DNA from: Pyrrhoderma lamaoense
Lineage: Eukaryota > Basidiomycota > Agaricomycetes > Hymenochaetales > Hymenochaetaceae
Assembly: GCA_002794735.1 (NCBI GenBank)
Contig: NBAZ01000002.1
Span: 806,001-870,000 of the forward strand
Direction of reading: 5' to 3'
DNA: 64,000 nt
The stretch's first letter is position 1; the number at the start of each line of letters is the position of its first letter. The notes below the pieces were generated by a model, which was not told the origin of the DNA, made no database searches, and saw only the letters and a list, made by a program, of their open reading frames with translations. Of this stretch, positions 61,957 to 64,000 are shown one piece after another. Both the position numbers and the translations under genes were made by a program.

Positions 61957-63704
61957 TCGAGATGGGAGTTGAAGCCAAGAGTGAAAACCGAAAACGGTGT
62001 ATCAGTCAGTAACGTTCGGTCAAATGCTTCCGACCGGGGAGATGCGATACTAACCTGACACACACAAACACCTAACCCCCATCATTTTTCAATTTTCAAA
62101 ACCCCTCAGATAAGACGAGCCTGCTATGTCGAAGATCTTGACTGCAAGGTCACCGTAACAGATCAAGTGAGGAAATGAGGATTCGTCGTTCGACGACGTC
62201 CCCGTCGTGGAGGAACGAAATAAAACGCGCGAATTCTCAGGGACTACTTTGTCGCTTACCTTTTTTGGAATTTGTGGCTACAAGAGGATTAAATTTAAAT
62301 CAATTCCCAGCAAAAAATACCGTATAACCAGCACATAATCCGAGAATTAGCTACTATATTCAGACTTTATAAGATTATAAAATACCATATCTTTACTATT
62401 TAAGCTTGCATGGGTATATATATAAGCAAGCCTCCGAAGAAGAGTATATTGACCAGTATACTTTTACTGGTATCTAGTTCTTTTTGTTGATGTGGCTGGT
62501 AATCTTCTGCACAGAAGTCTGTATTGAGCCTCACAGGCTTCACCTAAGTGATAAAGTGGCTTCTGATACTCAGGGAGAATGTGTCCTGTCGGTCAAAACA
62601 AGATATTTCATATGGTTTTTTTCACAGACGAATCTGCGTTCCTTATTGTATAAACATGTATGAAAACAACTTAACGAGGGTTTGGAGAGCTTCAATGAGC
62701 CTGATAGTTTTGCTTGACAGAGATTAACTCGTGCCAAGAGTCCAATCGATACTGCGGCCTTTGATGTTTAGGGGTCTCATACATCAAGTTTTACAGTTGC
62801 GACGGATGTGATAGGCGCAACAAAGACTTCCGTCACATCATTTTATATCCAGTATTCTTGTTACTTCCATCCTTGCTATAATAACTTAGCAGTCGGGAGC
62901 TATCTCTTGACCTGACCTCTGCTCCATTCTGCTTCACACTATCCTAGTCTCTGTGTCCGTATGCAGCTTGCCGGCCGCAATGGAGGAGTGCCAATTCGCT
63001 TTCCATGCTTTGGAAGAATTCCCGAGGATCTTGAAAAGGGATTCCATACTTATTTATGAGATTTTACTGGTGTTATGTCGAGATATACTCTAACATTTCT
63101 GCGGTCGCAACTACGGGCAACTGAATTGAGCCTCGAGTATAATAAAACACAACAACCTCCAGAAGATTTCTCAGTATCACTGAGATTGATTGATGACCTA
63201 TATTATAGGGCTCATGGACCCCATCGCGTATGTCCATGTAGCTACTATATAATATAACTTGCTCGGATCTGTCCTGTCTGATGTATATTGCGTACTAGAA
63301 AGGAATTTCTTGGAGAGGAATTTGAGAATTTTTTCAATTAGAGATACTTAGTGATGGGCTCTTTCTCATCTCTGACAGCACTGAAGCTCAATAGCGAGGA
63401 GTGAGTACTCACAAAGGAAGTTATGTAACATCAGCCTAGTGGCGGCGCTTTTTTGGGGGTATGATTGTGATGAGAGCTACGAAGAGCCGAATTGACTAGA
63501 TGTTCTATTGAATTGAATCAATTTGGCCACAGTTACTCGCAGGATCTATGCGTTCTAGTGAATTAGGAGTATTCAATAATGAGAAATCGTGGCACGTAAT
63601 TATACGATACGGAGAACTTTAAAATCAATTCCATACAACAAACGATAAAAATACAGTTGAATTGATTAAATATGCTCATTCACACTTTTATATATCCAAC
63701 ATCT
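61957..63704. other. Intergenic, no convincing gene
   Basis: A short plus-strand frame near 62980-63110 (MEECQFAFHALEEFPRILKR) and an overlapping one to 63257 look weakly coding, but have no recognised family or clear splice sites. Otherwise empty. Confidence 0.4.
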
Positions 63705-64000
63705 TCAAGATGTGTTTAAATCCTCGCCTTCATTAGAGACTTTATTTTGTTCTGGAGGTTCAATTTCCAGATCACTTGATTCTTCCGGTGAGTTTAAATA
63801 TTCCTTTGTATTGCTTAAGGAAGTAGGGACGAGTACTCCAGATCTCTTCTTTGCTCCTGGAGGAGGGCCAAGTTGAATACTTCGGTTAGATTCCAGCTTT
63901 TTAAACTAGAAGTATTCATACGTTTTCAGTTGGGGGAGAACAATAGTGATGTATGCTATAGATTACCTTGCTTGCTAAGCCAGTCCCTTTATCACCCTGT
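63705..64000 (-). CDS. 3' end of an unrecognised gene (continues beyond the window)
   Basis: Minus strand. The exon at 63967-64000 (QGDKGTGLASK) is joined through a 61-nt GT-AG intron (63906-63966) to a final exon at 63705-63905 that reads FKKLESNRSIQLGPPPGAKK, RSGVLVPTSLSNTKEYLNSP and an acidic end finishing NEGEDLNTS. The clean frame across a normal splice pair and the polar composition support real coding. I see only about 75 C-terminal residues and do not recognise the protein. Confidence 0.65.

Noticed and set aside
1..64000. Biosynthetic gene cluster or defence system
   Set aside because: No polyketide synthase, peptide synthetase, terpene synthase, NLR or transporter cluster is visible on either strand.
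1..64000. CRISPR arrays or prokaryotic operons
   Set aside because: Genes are spliced and of fungal type; no regularly spaced direct repeats were seen.

Overview
The window reads as nuclear DNA of a filamentous basidiomycete, most likely an agaricomycete. The reasons are spliced genes with many short GT-AG introns (mostly 50-80 nt), fungal-type FunK1 protein kinases, DUF6699 proteins, a basidiomycete-style PPR-like protein, and housekeeping genes of fungal type (Hsp78, an Osh1-type oxysterol-binding protein, eIF2 gamma, the NDUFA6-type complex I LYR subunit, a MARCH5-like ligase). I cannot name the species.

Layout. 1-7.2 kb: mitochondrial Hsp78 (minus, cut by the window start) diverging from an Osh1-type lipid-transfer gene (plus). 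7.2-10.2 kb: intergenic, with a 725-bp TIR element. 10.2-15 kb: two tandem DUF1365 paralogues (plus). 15-17.6 kb: gene-free. 17.6-20.4 kb: an F-box gene and a DUF6699 gene (both minus). 22.3-30.3 kb: a direct tandem duplication carrying two damaged FunK1 genes (minus). 30.8-32.8 kb: a second DUF6699 gene. 34.2-36.1 kb: a third, better preserved FunK1 gene (plus). 37.2-39.8 kb: NDUFA6-type subunit (minus) diverging from a PP28/PDAP1 gene (plus). 40.3-46.1 kb: a long PPR-like mitochondrial gene (minus) diverging from an SR-type splicing factor (plus). 47-48 kb: a 1.02-kb foldback element with 454-bp arms. 48.6-55.7 kb: eIF2 gamma (minus), a third DUF6699 gene (plus) and a MARCH5-like E3 ligase (minus). 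56.9-58.4 kb: an unrecognised gene. 60.1-62 kb: a single-pass membrane protein of sensor type. 63.7-64 kb: the 3' end of another gene.

How the genes relate. They do not form a single pathway. Three (Hsp78, the complex I subunit, PPR-like) act in mitochondria, and the MARCH5-like ligase probably acts on the mitochondrial surface. The 19-36 kb stretch is accessory in character: duplicated kinases, DUF6699 genes and long gene-poor spacers.

A caution for every user of this sequence: many genes, including near-certain housekeeping ones, change reading frame at short mononucleotide runs, where one extra base restores the conserved protein. The best example is the Walker A motif of Hsp78. I read this mainly as uncorrected long-read indels, so apparent pseudogenes here must be re-checked on polished sequence. 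eIF2 gamma, the SR factor, the complex I subunit and the MARCH5-like ligase read cleanly.
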